A model generated the notes under the pieces. It did no database searches and was not told where the DNA came from. It worked only from the letters and a program-made list of their open reading frames with translations. From Phycisphaerales bacterium UBA2266 (GTDB lineage Bacteria > Planctomycetota > Phycisphaerae > Sedimentisphaerales > Anaerobacaceae), in contig DDXG01000098.1 in the NCBI GenBank assembly GCA_002347125.1, positions 1 through 7,089 of the forward strand: 7,089 nucleotides of DNA, in the 5' to 3' direction. A program made the position numbers and the translations under genes. This document shows, piece by piece, positions 1 through 6,414 of the stretch (positions are counted from its first letter, which is position 1; the number at the start of each line of letters is the position of its first letter).

Positions 1-327
1 ATCGTCGAGAGCGCCCTCAAGATGGAGCAGATTGACCCGCTGGGCCTTGATGAATTGGACCGGGCGTTCCTACGGGCTCTGACGACGGTCTATAACGGCG
101 GGCCGGCGGGGATTGAGGCCATCGCCGCGACGCTGGGCGAGGAGCGGGATACGCTGGAGGACGTCGTTGAACCCTATCTGCTGCAGATCGGGTTTGTGCG
201 GCGGACGAAACGCGGAAGGGAGATCACGGATACGGCGCTGAAGCACCTGCATCTGAAACGTCCGAGTCCGAAGGCCGAGGCGAGCCGGGGCGGACTGTTT
301 GAACAAGAGGAAGGCGACATATCCTGA
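1..327 (+). CDS. ruvB: RuvB Holliday junction branch-migration helicase, C-terminal part (5' end outside window)
   Basis: The frame is open from base 1 and ends at TGA 325-327, giving 108 visible residues. RuvB is the hexameric AAA+ motor that, with RuvA, drives branch migration of Holliday junctions in the cytoplasm. Only the C-terminal winged-helix DNA-binding domain is present. It shows the family-typical blocks LGLDELDR, then GGPAGIEAIAATLGEERDTLEDVVEPYL, given here by key parts: GGPAGIE, the GEERDT turn and EPYLLQIGF, followed by RTKRGREIT. The Walker A, Walker B and sensor regions would lie left of the window. The usual RuvB end (near KHLHL) is followed by a charged tail of about 22 residues ending GLFEQEEGDIS, similar to the acidic tails of many RuvBs. 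The ATG at 22 is internal to the gene and is not its start. The gene converges on recO, another recombination gene, 45 bases away. Confidence 0.93.
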   Translation: MVESALKMEQIDPLGLDELDRAFLRALTTVYNGGPAGIEAIAATLGEERDTLEDVVEPYLLQIGFVRRTKRGREITDTALKHLHLKRPSPKAEASRGGLFEQEEGDIS

Positions 328-372
328 GCGGATTGTCTGTCGGCGCAGGAGGCCCGCGCGTCGGGGCGGGAT
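328..372. other. Short convergent intergenic gap between ruvB and recO
   Basis: These 45 bases separate the ruvB stop from the recO stop, which face each other. The only visible secondary structure is a short GC-rich hairpin (352-367, GCCCG against CGGGGC with a five-base loop and one bulged G). No run of T follows it on either strand, so it is not a convincing intrinsic terminator. No RNA gene or small ORF is visible here. Confidence 0.6.
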
Positions 373-1140
373 TCAGGAAGGCGGGCAATGGCGGAGGACG
401 TATTTGGCCATCCTGGGGGCTCGGTGCATCAGTTGGGTGAAATGGCCGATGAGCACCTTTTCGAGGTCGCGGAGTGTGCGCGGGGCGGCTTGGGCGATGG
501 TTCCCAGTTTCGTCAGGCACGCGCCGACCTGCGGGCTGAGGGCGACCTTGTCCTGGAAACTGCCCTCGCAATCGCGGCAGATCAGGCCGTTGGCGGCGCT
601 GCTGAAGTAGTAACCGCAGGCGTCGTCGCGGATGCCGGTGCGGCAATTGACGCACCGATCGAGGACGGGGCGCAGCCCCACGGCCATGAGCAGACGCAGC
701 TCGAAGAGTATCAGCAAGGCCAGGGCCTCACGGCGGCCGGGCGCGCCGGCGGATTCACACATATCCGCGATGAAGGCTACGAAGGCGTCATACAGGTCCG
801 GATGGGGATCGTGCTCATCGGTCAGGTGGTCGAGCAACTCAACGGCCAGCAGGCAGCCGTGGAGGACGTAGAGGTCCGCGGAGAGACGCGCCGGATTCGG
901 ACATGGGGTGTCAATTGTGAACTCAGTCAACGTGGCGAGTGCTCGGTCCTGGTTCGCGGCGAACATCAGTGGTCCGCAGGAGAACATCTCAACGGGGCCG
1001 CCGAAGGCGGACTTGGCCCGTTTCGAGCCTTTGGCGATGACGGCCAGCTTGCCGTGGTCCCGCGTGAAGAACGTGAGAACCTGGGACGTTTCGGAGTAGT
1101 CCACCGTCCGTATGCAGATGCCCGTGTCTCTGGTCAGCAT
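373..1140 (-). CDS. recO: DNA repair protein RecO
   Basis: This gene encodes 255 residues, about the usual RecO length. RecO anneals single strands and, with RecR, helps load RecA onto SSB-coated DNA in the RecF pathway. The N-terminal OB fold (about residues 1-80) opens with the typical pattern of an early Tyr-x-Glu segment (DYSETSQVLTFFT) and then GKLAVIAKGSKRAKS, matching the family's K/R-rich GxxR region. The middle is the helical domain. A four-Cys zinc finger is intact: C163 and C166 (CVNC) and C188 and C191 (CRDC), with YYF and NGLIC between them as is common in RecO. The start is ATG 1138-1140, and its A is also the last base of the upstream stop (TGATG junction), which suggests translational coupling to the CorC-like gene. 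There is no Shine-Dalgarno sequence just upstream. It is the last gene of the operon and converges on ruvB. Confidence 0.94.
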   Translation of the reverse strand: MLTRDTGICIRTVDYSETSQVLTFFTRDHGKLAVIAKGSKRAKSAFGGPVEMFSCGPLMFAANQDRALATLTEFTIDTPCPNPARLSADLYVLHGCLLAVELLDHLTDEHDPHPDLYDAFVAFIADMCESAGAPGRREALALLILFELRLLMAVGLRPVLDRCVNCRTGIRDDACGYYFSSAANGLICRDCEGSFQDKVALSPQVGACLTKLGTIAQAAPRTLRDLEKVLIGHFTQLMHRAPRMAKYVLRHCPPS

Positions 1141-2474
1141 CAGGAGGGCTCGATGGTCTTATGGATTCTAAGGCGGCCGATCTTCCTCGGTTCGGCGCTG
1201 AGAATCTCGAACTTGAGGTTGCGATACTCGAATCGCTCACCGGTCTTGGGGATATACCCGAGCTGGGCAAAGACAAAACCGCCGACGGTGTCATAGTCCT
1301 CGTCGTCCGGGAGGTTGAGTTCAAAGCGGTCGTTCAGGTCGTACACATAGGTGCGTGCGTCCACGTCAAGGGTGTTCTCATCGAGGGCGACGACACCGGC
1401 CTCTTCGGTCTGCTCGTCGTATTCATCGTCGATTTCGCCAACCAGTTCCTCGAGAATGTCCTCCAGGGTAACGATGCCGGCGGTGCCGCCGTACTCATCA
1501 AGCACAACGGCGATATGCAGCTTCTGTGTCTGGAACTCCTTGAGCAGGACGCGGAGAGGCTTGCTCTCGGGGACGAAGTAGACGTCGCGCATGTGGTCCC
1601 GCAACCGGAAGGCGGACGGGTCGGCGCCGATTTCCGGCAGGAGGTCCTTGGCGTAGACCAGCCCGACGATGCGATCGATGTTCTCCTCGTAAACGGGCAG
1701 TCGCGTATGACCGGCTTCGGTGATCATGCGGATGACCGTCGGCAGGTCCGCGTTGACCTCCAGGGCCACGATGTCCGTGCGCGGGGTCATGATTTCGTCC
1801 GCTGTGGTCTCACTGAGTTCAAGGACATTCTCGATCATCTCCTGTTCTTCCTCATCGACGACGCCCTCGAGCCGCTGGTGGGCCAGGTCCGTGAGGAACT
1901 CCTCCTGTCGTTCCTCCTGTTGCTCTTCCGGGGTGGAATCGGCGACCCCGGCTATCCGGCGGGCAACGGCGTCGATCAGGCTCCATGACCACAGCATCGG
2001 CCCGGCCGCGACCTCCGCCAGGCGCAGCAGCCAGTAGGTCCGCCGCAGGAGTCTCTCGCCGGCGTACTTGGCGATGGCGTTGGGGACCGCCAATGCCAGC
2101 AGCAGCAACGCCATGGCCCCGACCATGACCGTGAGGAGGTAGCCGTAGAGCTTGGAGCCGGGCTCTCCGGGCCGGACGAAGGTGTGCATGAGCAAGACGA
2201 GGATGGTCACATTGAGGATCAGGCGATAGGACGAGCACGTGAGCTCCAGGCGATCCGCGTGTTTCACCAGCCGTTCGGCCATCTTCCCGGCGGCGTCTCC
2301 TTTGAATGCCTCGTGCAGCCGCACGTGTGAAAAAGTCCGCAGCGAGATGGTCGCGGCGGTGAACAAGAGCGTTCCGGCGCTGCTGAGCGCCAGTCCCAGG
2401 ATAATCCAACCTGTTTCAGTCACCTGCGAAAACCTCGAAAAGACGTCCACCGCGGCGGACAAGCCGTTTGTCAA
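1140..2474 (-). CDS. CorC/HlyC (CNNM-CBS) family membrane protein
   Basis: This gene encodes 444 residues with the layout of the HlyC/CorC hemolysin-like family: a membrane domain (about residues 22-175, with roughly three to four hydrophobic segments near 22-45, 84-100, 109-135 and 145-170), an acidic Glu-rich linker (183-220), a CBS pair (about 225-345) and a C-terminal CorC_HlyC domain (about 357-440). Diagnostic motifs are MTPR (229-232), GHTRLPVY (255-262), VVLDEYGGTAGIVTLEDI (323-340) and DTVGGFVFAQLG near 395-406. Family members are linked to Mg2+ efflux or divalent-ion homeostasis. The exact role here is not shown, because the membrane domain lacks the usual acidic and PK motifs (see findings). 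The start taken is TTG 2474, which overlaps the ybeY stop in a TTGA junction. A GTG at 2421-2423 (residue 18) has GAGG nine bases upstream and is a real alternative. It sits between ybeY and recO, a position where era or a corC-type gene is often found. Confidence 0.88.
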   Translation of the reverse strand: MTNGLSAAVDVFSRFSQVTETGWIILGLALSSAGTLLFTAATISLRTFSHVRLHEAFKGDAAGKMAERLVKHADRLELTCSSYRLILNVTILVLLMHTFVRPGEPGSKLYGYLLTVMVGAMALLLLALAVPNAIAKYAGERLLRRTYWLLRLAEVAAGPMLWSWSLIDAVARRIAGVADSTPEEQQEERQEEFLTDLAHQRLEGVVDEEEQEMIENVLELSETTADEIMTPRTDIVALEVNADLPTVIRMITEAGHTRLPVYEENIDRIVGLVYAKDLLPEIGADPSAFRLRDHMRDVYFVPESKPLRVLLKEFQTQKLHIAVVLDEYGGTAGIVTLEDILEELVGEIDDEYDEQTEEAGVVALDENTLDVDARTYVYDLNDRFELNLPDDEDYDTVGGFVFAQLGYIPKTGERFEYRNLKFEILSAEPRKIGRLRIHKTIEPS

Positions 2475-2917
2475 CGGGCATAGATACGGCCATAACCGCA
2501 GTCGGTCAGAATTTCATCCTCCATGGCGTGCATCCTCGCGGCGGATTCGTCGTCGCCGTCGTCGAAACCGAGCTGGTGCAGCAGGCCGTGGACTGCATAG
2601 AGGGCGACCTCCGCTTCGCGGTCATGGCCCCGCGCCCGTGCCTGGGCCGCCGCGAGCTCCGCATTGATCACCACTTCGAGACACCGCTGGTCTTCGTCGG
2701 AGAGGTCAAAGCTCAGGCAGTCCGATGTGTGGTCCCGGCCGAGGAATTCACGATTGAGGCGTCGGAACGTCGGATCGTCCACGAGGACGATGCCCACAAC
2801 GGCTTCGGTGAGATCGAACCGCCGGCATACGTGCCGAGCGAGGTGTTCGATTCGCTGCGTATCCACTCCTGCCTGCTCGAAAGGGTTGGTGATATTGGCC
2901 TGAATCATGGTGGTCAC
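2471..2917 (-). CDS. ybeY: Endoribonuclease YbeY (rRNA maturation factor)
   Basis: This gene encodes 148 residues, normal for YbeY, a small cytoplasmic metalloprotein needed for 16S rRNA 3' end processing and ribosome quality control. Recognisable blocks are LNREFLGRDHTSDCLSFDL (residues 54-72, corresponding to the LN..fr..d..TDVLSF region with the conserved Arg), EVVINAELA (81-89, the G/N-x-I strand and helix) and the metal motif HGLLHQLGFDD (110-120). H110 and H114 match the first two zinc ligands, but the third ligand position is D120 where most relatives have His. The start taken is GTG 2915-2917, which overlaps the stop of the HD gene (GTGA). An ATG three codons later (2906-2908) is equally possible, and neither has a clear ribosome binding site. 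Its position next to phoH and the HD gene is the conserved context of ybeY. Confidence 0.92.
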   Translation of the reverse strand: MTTMIQANITNPFEQAGVDTQRIEHLARHVCRRFDLTEAVVGIVLVDDPTFRRLNREFLGRDHTSDCLSFDLSDEDQRCLEVVINAELAAAQARARGHDREAEVALYAVHGLLHQLGFDDGDDESAARMHAMEDEILTDCGYGRIYAR

Positions 2918-4497
2918 TGGTTTGGGGGCCTGGTCTGGCCGGTTATGGTTCGTCCTTCGGCGGGCTCATCCGGCCGTGTGGGGTATGGGATGCGTCCATG
3001 ATAATGGCCGGCGAGCGTCTTTGCTATGCTCGCTTCGATCTGACTGAGCTCACGGAACGACAACTCACATTCGTCGAACTGGCCGTCCTGGAGGCGGCGA
3101 ACGGCGATATTGTGCACGACCATTTCGATTCTGGCGGGCGTGGCGTCCGGCAGGGTCCGGACGGCTCCTTCGACGGCATCCGAGAGCATGACAATGCCGG
3201 CCTCCTTGCTGCGGGGTCTTGGACCGGCGTAGCGAAATGCGCTTTCCGACGGAGGGGCCTCCTTGGCCTTGCCTGTCTTGCCGTTGGCATTGTGCTTCTT
3301 CCTGGCCTCATTGTAGAAGGGTTCCACCAGTGTTGTACCGTGGTGGGTCTCGATGAACTGCCTGAGAACGGCGGGCAACCCATACTCCTTGGCCATTTCG
3401 ATGCCGTCCTTGACGTGTCCCACGATGATCAACTGGCTCATTGCGGGTGAGAGTTCCTTGTGGCGGCTGGCGGACCCCATCTCGTTCTCGACGAAATAGC
3501 CGGGTTTGTTAATCTTGCCGATATCGTGATAGTAGGCGCCGACGCGGCAGAGCAGGCCGTTTCGGCCGATCGCCTGGGCCGCCGCTTCGGCGATCGAGCC
3601 GATGAACAGGCTGTGGCTGAACGTGCCGGGGGCCTCCATCGCAAGGCGTTTGAGCAGTGGCTGGTTGGCGTCGCTGTAGTCGAGAAGCGTCATGCCCGTG
3701 GCGATTCTGAAGGTCCTCTCGATGACGGGCAACAGGGCCTGGATGAGCAGCCCCACCAGCAATGTCGTGGCCGCGTGCCAACCGGCATTGGCGTATACGC
3801 GGGCGGTGGGCGTCTCGCCTTCGGCCATGAAACCGACGACGACGGCCGCGGCAAATACGGCTGCGGCCGCCGCCACGCTGACATTGATCAACTTCATTCG
3901 CGTGCGAATCTCCCGCAGGCTGAAACAGCACGTCAAGGCGCCTGCCGCCATGGTCAGAAGCAGGCCCAGGTCGGTCAGTTCGTGCTGTCGCACGCTGCCG
4001 ATGCCGATAGTCGTTCCGCCGGCGGCCAGGCAGCCGAGGAGGCAGTAGAACATGCTCATCCCAATGGCGAATCGCTGGTCGAAGGCGATGGTCAGGATAA
4101 TACCCACGACCACGGCGCCGCCGGTGGCCCACAGCGTCCGCTGCCACAGGAGCACGCCCAGCTTTGCAGCGCCCAGGGTCAGGGCCAGCAGACTCGCCAT
4201 CGCGAAAGCCCTGGCGTGATTGCGGAGGATGCGTTTCTGGTAGTGTAGGATGTACCATGCGCCGCCCCATGAGATCAGAATAACGAGCGCGGTCGACTGC
4301 AGCAGGGCCATTCGCTGCCGGTTGCGGATGAACTCAAAGGAGAGGATGCCGATGCCCGCGATCACGAAGAGCAACCAGATCAGTATCGACAGGATGACCT
4401 CGGTGGAGATCAGTCGATTGAGGTTCGCCAGACCGTCGAGGGGCATGTTCTTGCGAACCTGGTTTCGTCTCGAGCTTTTCTTCTGAAAGAGACCCAT
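2914..4497 (-). CDS. PgpH/YqfF-like membrane HD-domain phosphohydrolase lacking the extracellular domain
   Basis: This gene encodes 527 residues, clearly shorter than PgpH/YqfF proteins (about 700 or more), which are cyclic-di-AMP phosphodiesterases of the 7TMR-HD family. A basic N-terminus (KKSSRRNQVRK) precedes about eight hydrophobic segments (near 33-54, 67-86, 97-118, 123-139, 143-167, 176-194, 204-224 and 240-258). The cytoplasmic HD domain occupies about 285-500. The metal and catalytic residues of PgpH are all present: H295 (GTFSHS), H324-D325 (AYYHDIGK), H361 (GHVKDG), H385-H386 (ETHHGTT) and D440 (LSDAVE). A lysine-rich hydrophilic insert (399-432) separates the last two motifs. The large extracellular 7TMR-HDED domain that normally follows the first membrane helix is absent; only about a dozen residues separate helices 1 and 2. 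c-di-AMP hydrolysis is inferred from the family, and no cyclase gene is visible here. The start is ATG 4495-4497, 39 bases after phoH, without a clear Shine-Dalgarno sequence. The end overlaps the ybeY start by 4 bases. Confidence 0.88.
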   Translation of the reverse strand: MGLFQKKSSRRNQVRKNMPLDGLANLNRLISTEVILSILIWLLFVIAGIGILSFEFIRNRQRMALLQSTALVILISWGGAWYILHYQKRILRNHARAFAMASLLALTLGAAKLGVLLWQRTLWATGGAVVVGIILTIAFDQRFAIGMSMFYCLLGCLAAGGTTIGIGSVRQHELTDLGLLLTMAAGALTCCFSLREIRTRMKLINVSVAAAAAVFAAAVVVGFMAEGETPTARVYANAGWHAATTLLVGLLIQALLPVIERTFRIATGMTLLDYSDANQPLLKRLAMEAPGTFSHSLFIGSIAEAAAQAIGRNGLLCRVGAYYHDIGKINKPGYFVENEMGSASRHKELSPAMSQLIIVGHVKDGIEMAKEYGLPAVLRQFIETHHGTTLVEPFYNEARKKHNANGKTGKAKEAPPSESAFRYAGPRPRSKEAGIVMLSDAVEGAVRTLPDATPARIEMVVHNIAVRRLQDGQFDECELSFRELSQIEASIAKTLAGHYHGRIPYPTRPDEPAEGRTITGQTRPPNQ

Positions 4498-4536
4498 GTG
4501 TCTGTCTGTGTAGCCGTGGACGTTGGCGGCGGCGCC
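4498..4536. other. Short gap between phoH and the HD gene
   Basis: These 39 bases hold no terminator-like hairpin with a T run and no recognisable promoter. Read on the coding strand, they end in a CA-rich ACAGACAGACAC stretch just before the ATG, with no Shine-Dalgarno core. It is simply the longest gap inside the operon, so co-transcription is still expected. Confidence 0.5.
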
Positions 4537-5535
4537 TCACTTGCGGGGCGTCTGGTGTTTCTTGTAGGCGCGCACGATATTCTGAACCAGCCGATGGCGC
4601 ACAATATCGCGCTGGTGCAGGGCGATCACACCGATGCCCTTGACACGCTTGAGGATATCCATGGCCTCCACCATGCCGCTGGTCTGGCCCTTGGCCAGGT
4701 CCACCTGGGTGACGTCGCCGGTGATAATCATCTTGGAACCCTGCCCGAGCCGCGTGAGGACCATGAGCATCTGGGTGGTCGAGGTGTTCTGCGCTTCGTC
4801 GCAGATAATGGCGGCCTCGTTGAGGGTCCGGCCTCGCATAAAGGCCAGGGGGATAATCTCGATGATGTCCAGTTCCATGAACTTGCGCATCTGGGCGAAT
4901 TCCATCATGTCTTCGAGCGCATCAAACAGCGGCCGCAGATAGGGATTGACCTTGGCCTGCAGGTCGCCGGGGAGGAACCCGAGCTTCTCGCCGGCCTCGA
5001 CGGCGGGACGGGCCAGCACGAGCCGCCGGATCTTGCGGCTGCGAAGCATCGAGACGGCCATCGCCACCGCCAGGTAGGTCTTGCCGGTGCCGGCGGGGCC
5101 CGTGCAGAAGGTCACGTCGTTGTCGAGCATCAGTTGGACATACCTGTGCTGGCCGGGGGTCTTGGGCTTCACCACTCGCTTGGGGGCGAAGACCTGGATT
5201 GCATCAGGGCTGACGTCGTCGGCGTCGGTGCGGCTTTCGGTGATGAATTGCTTGATCTGGTCTTCGGAGAGGCTGCCGTATCGCCCGACGTGCCGCACCA
5301 TGTGTTCGACTACGAGGGCGGCCTCATGGACCTGGTCGTCGGATCCCTTGAGTTGCAGACTGTCGCGACGTGCGACCACTTGGATGCCGAGCAATCTCCG
5401 CAGCAACTTCAAGTGGCTGTCGGCGGGGCCGAGCAGTTCGAGGTGCTTTTCCCCAGAACCCAGTTGTATGGTTACTTCCAAACCTATCCCTTCGACCGAA
5501 GCCGCACGGCCCATCCGTGGACCCGCGTTGCTCAC
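4537..5535 (-). CDS. phoH: PhoH-like ATPase (PhoL/YbeZ type)
   Basis: This gene encodes 332 residues, the normal length for the PhoH/PhoL (YbeZ) family of cytoplasmic P-loop NTPases tied to RNA metabolism and found beside ybeY. The N-terminal part (about 15-85) is the small KH-like PhoH_N region, with LGPADSHLKLLRRLLG and later GSDDQVHEAALVVEHM. The ATPase core shows Walker A GPAGTGKT (146-153), the RPAVEAGEKLGFLPGD signature (176-191), FMRGRTLNEA (232-241), Walker B IICDEAQN (243-250) and ITGDVTQVDL (271-280) as the sensor strand. All expected nucleotide-binding residues are intact. The start taken is GTG 5533-5535, overlapping the cdsA stop in a GTGA junction. An ATG at residue 8 is an alternative, but it would break the overlap. 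No Shine-Dalgarno sequence is visible. In YbeZ-YbeY systems the two proteins act together on rRNA, which fits ybeY lying two genes downstream. Confidence 0.94.
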   Translation of the reverse strand: MSNAGPRMGRAASVEGIGLEVTIQLGSGEKHLELLGPADSHLKLLRRLLGIQVVARRDSLQLKGSDDQVHEAALVVEHMVRHVGRYGSLSEDQIKQFITESRTDADDVSPDAIQVFAPKRVVKPKTPGQHRYVQLMLDNDVTFCTGPAGTGKTYLAVAMAVSMLRSRKIRRLVLARPAVEAGEKLGFLPGDLQAKVNPYLRPLFDALEDMMEFAQMRKFMELDIIEIIPLAFMRGRTLNEAAIICDEAQNTSTTQMLMVLTRLGQGSKMIITGDVTQVDLAKGQTSGMVEAMDILKRVKGIGVIALHQRDIVRHRLVQNIVRAYKKHQTPRK

Positions 5536-6389
5536 ATGAGAAGGCTGAAAAACAGATACGCGAATGGGGCGGCGACCAGAGGGGAGTCGACGATATCGAG
5601 CACCCCGCCGAAGCCCGGCACCGTGCCCGCCGAGTCCTTGCGAGCCGCATCACGTTTCAGCATTGACTCGACCAGATCGCCCATCTGTCCGATAAAGGCG
5701 AAGATCAAGCCGAACAGGGCCGCGACCGGCCAGCCCAAGCGTATTATACCACAGCAGGCCGCGAACACAACCGCAACAATGGCGGCTGTGAGGGCCGCTC
5801 CGGCCATGCCTTCCCATGTCTTTCCGGGGCTGATTCTTGGGGAGAACTTGTGCTTTCCGAACAGTCGTCCCAATGCGTAAGCCCCTATATCAGAAGACTT
5901 TACAACACAAACGTACATCAGAAGCGCCTGGACGCCGAAGTCGATCCTGATAGCGAGTGCAAAGGCGGCCAGAACCCCGCAATAGGCCACGGACAGCAGG
6001 CTGACGCCGCAGTTGGCCATGACGGCGTCGAGGCCGTAAACCCGGTGCTGGTAGAGAAAACCGGCGAGGACCGTGGCCGTGGACACGGCGAGCACGTAGA
6101 TATGGCCTTGGACACTGACCACTTGGAGGACATACCAGGTTAAGGCCAGCATGATCGAGGCGGGCATGGTTACGGGCACGAAGACCTTGAGGCCCCTGGC
6201 CGCGGCGAGGCGCGAGAACTCCCACTGAGCGGCAACGACGAGCAGTACCAGAATAACGGCAAAGACTGTCGCACGGACCTGTCGGCCGGTTGGAGTCGTG
6301 ATCCGGCCGTCTACGAGGCCGTCGCCGAGGACAAGGGCAACGAACACGACGACCATGATCGTTCCGAAGATCAACCTGTATTTGAGCAT
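5532..6389 (-). CDS. cdsA: Phosphatidate cytidylyltransferase (CDP-diacylglycerol synthase)
   Basis: This gene encodes 285 residues, typical for CdsA, which makes CDP-diacylglycerol from phosphatidic acid and CTP at the cytoplasmic membrane, the branch point for phospholipid synthesis. Several hydrophobic helices are visible (for example 7-22, 40-55, 70-92, 96-112, 127-148, 153-164, 195-216, 220-236 and 269-284). The conserved cytoplasmic segment KSSDIGAYALGRLFGKHKF (164-182) leads into SPGKTWEG (187-194). The C-terminal signature is recognisable from S242: LKR (244-246), KD (251-252), PGFGG (258-262) and LDIVDS (264-269). It departs from the common PGHGG and DRxD at two places. The start is ATG 6387-6389, 25 bases after the uppS stop. 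An in-frame extension to 6572 would run through uppS and has no family similarity, so it is rejected. The stop overlaps the phoH start by 4 bases. A promoter-like sequence lies inside the gene. Confidence 0.93.
   Translation of the reverse strand: MLKYRLIFGTIMVVVFVALVLGDGLVDGRITTPTGRQVRATVFAVILVLLVVAAQWEFSRLAAARGLKVFVPVTMPASIMLALTWYVLQVVSVQGHIYVLAVSTATVLAGFLYQHRVYGLDAVMANCGVSLLSVAYCGVLAAFALAIRIDFGVQALLMYVCVVKSSDIGAYALGRLFGKHKFSPRISPGKTWEGMAGAALTAAIVAVVFAACCGIIRLGWPVAALFGLIFAFIGQMGDLVESMLKRDAARKDSAGTVPGFGGVLDIVDSPLVAAPFAYLFFSLLM
5743..5770 (-). promoter_or_regulatory. Possible internal promoter (extended -10) within cdsA
   Basis: On the minus strand, TGGTATAAT (5743-5751) is a perfect -10 hexamer with the TGn extension. 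Sixteen bases upstream is TTGTGT (5765-5770), a weak -35 matching only TTG. The -10 falls on two consecutive ATA isoleucine codons (residues 215-216), an unusual choice in such a GC-rich gene. It would start transcription about 200 bases before phoH, feeding phoH through recO independently of uppS-cdsA. This is based on sequence match only, and chance occurrence is quite possible. Confidence 0.28.
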
Positions 6390-6414
6390 GAGGTCGGTCG
6401 AATCGCTGAAAACA

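Noticed and set aside
352..367. GC-rich hairpin as an intrinsic terminator after ruvB or recO
   Set aside because: The stem is only about five pairs with a bulge, and no T run follows on either strand.
388..1296. 302-codon open frame on the + strand, opposite recO
   Set aside because: It is antisense to an intact RecO with its four-Cys zinc finger, and its sequence resembles no family I know. It is best explained by GC-rich antisense openness.
1161..1988. 275-codon open frame on the + strand, opposite the CorC-like gene
   Set aside because: It is a shadow of the CBS and CorC domains in the antisense frame, with no independent family motif.
2465..2530. AT-leaning stretch near the ybeY end as a possible promoter for the CorC-like gene
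   Set aside because: No -10 and -35 pair with acceptable spacing is visible on the minus strand, and the genes overlap.
3460..4248. 262-codon open frame on the + strand, opposite the HD gene
   Set aside because: It is low-complexity, Gly/Ala/Gln-rich antisense translation of a membrane protein gene, with no domain.
4498..5880. 460-codon open frame on the + strand, opposite phoH and part of cdsA
   Set aside because: It is a mirror of phoH codon bias in GC-rich DNA. The protein has no recognisable domain, and the opposite strand encodes a complete PhoH with intact Walker motifs.
5889..5924. Direct repeat ATCAGAAG, two copies 28 bases apart
   Set aside because: It is an eight-base repeat inside cdsA coding sequence (leucine and serine codons). 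There are no further copies, so chance is the simplest explanation.
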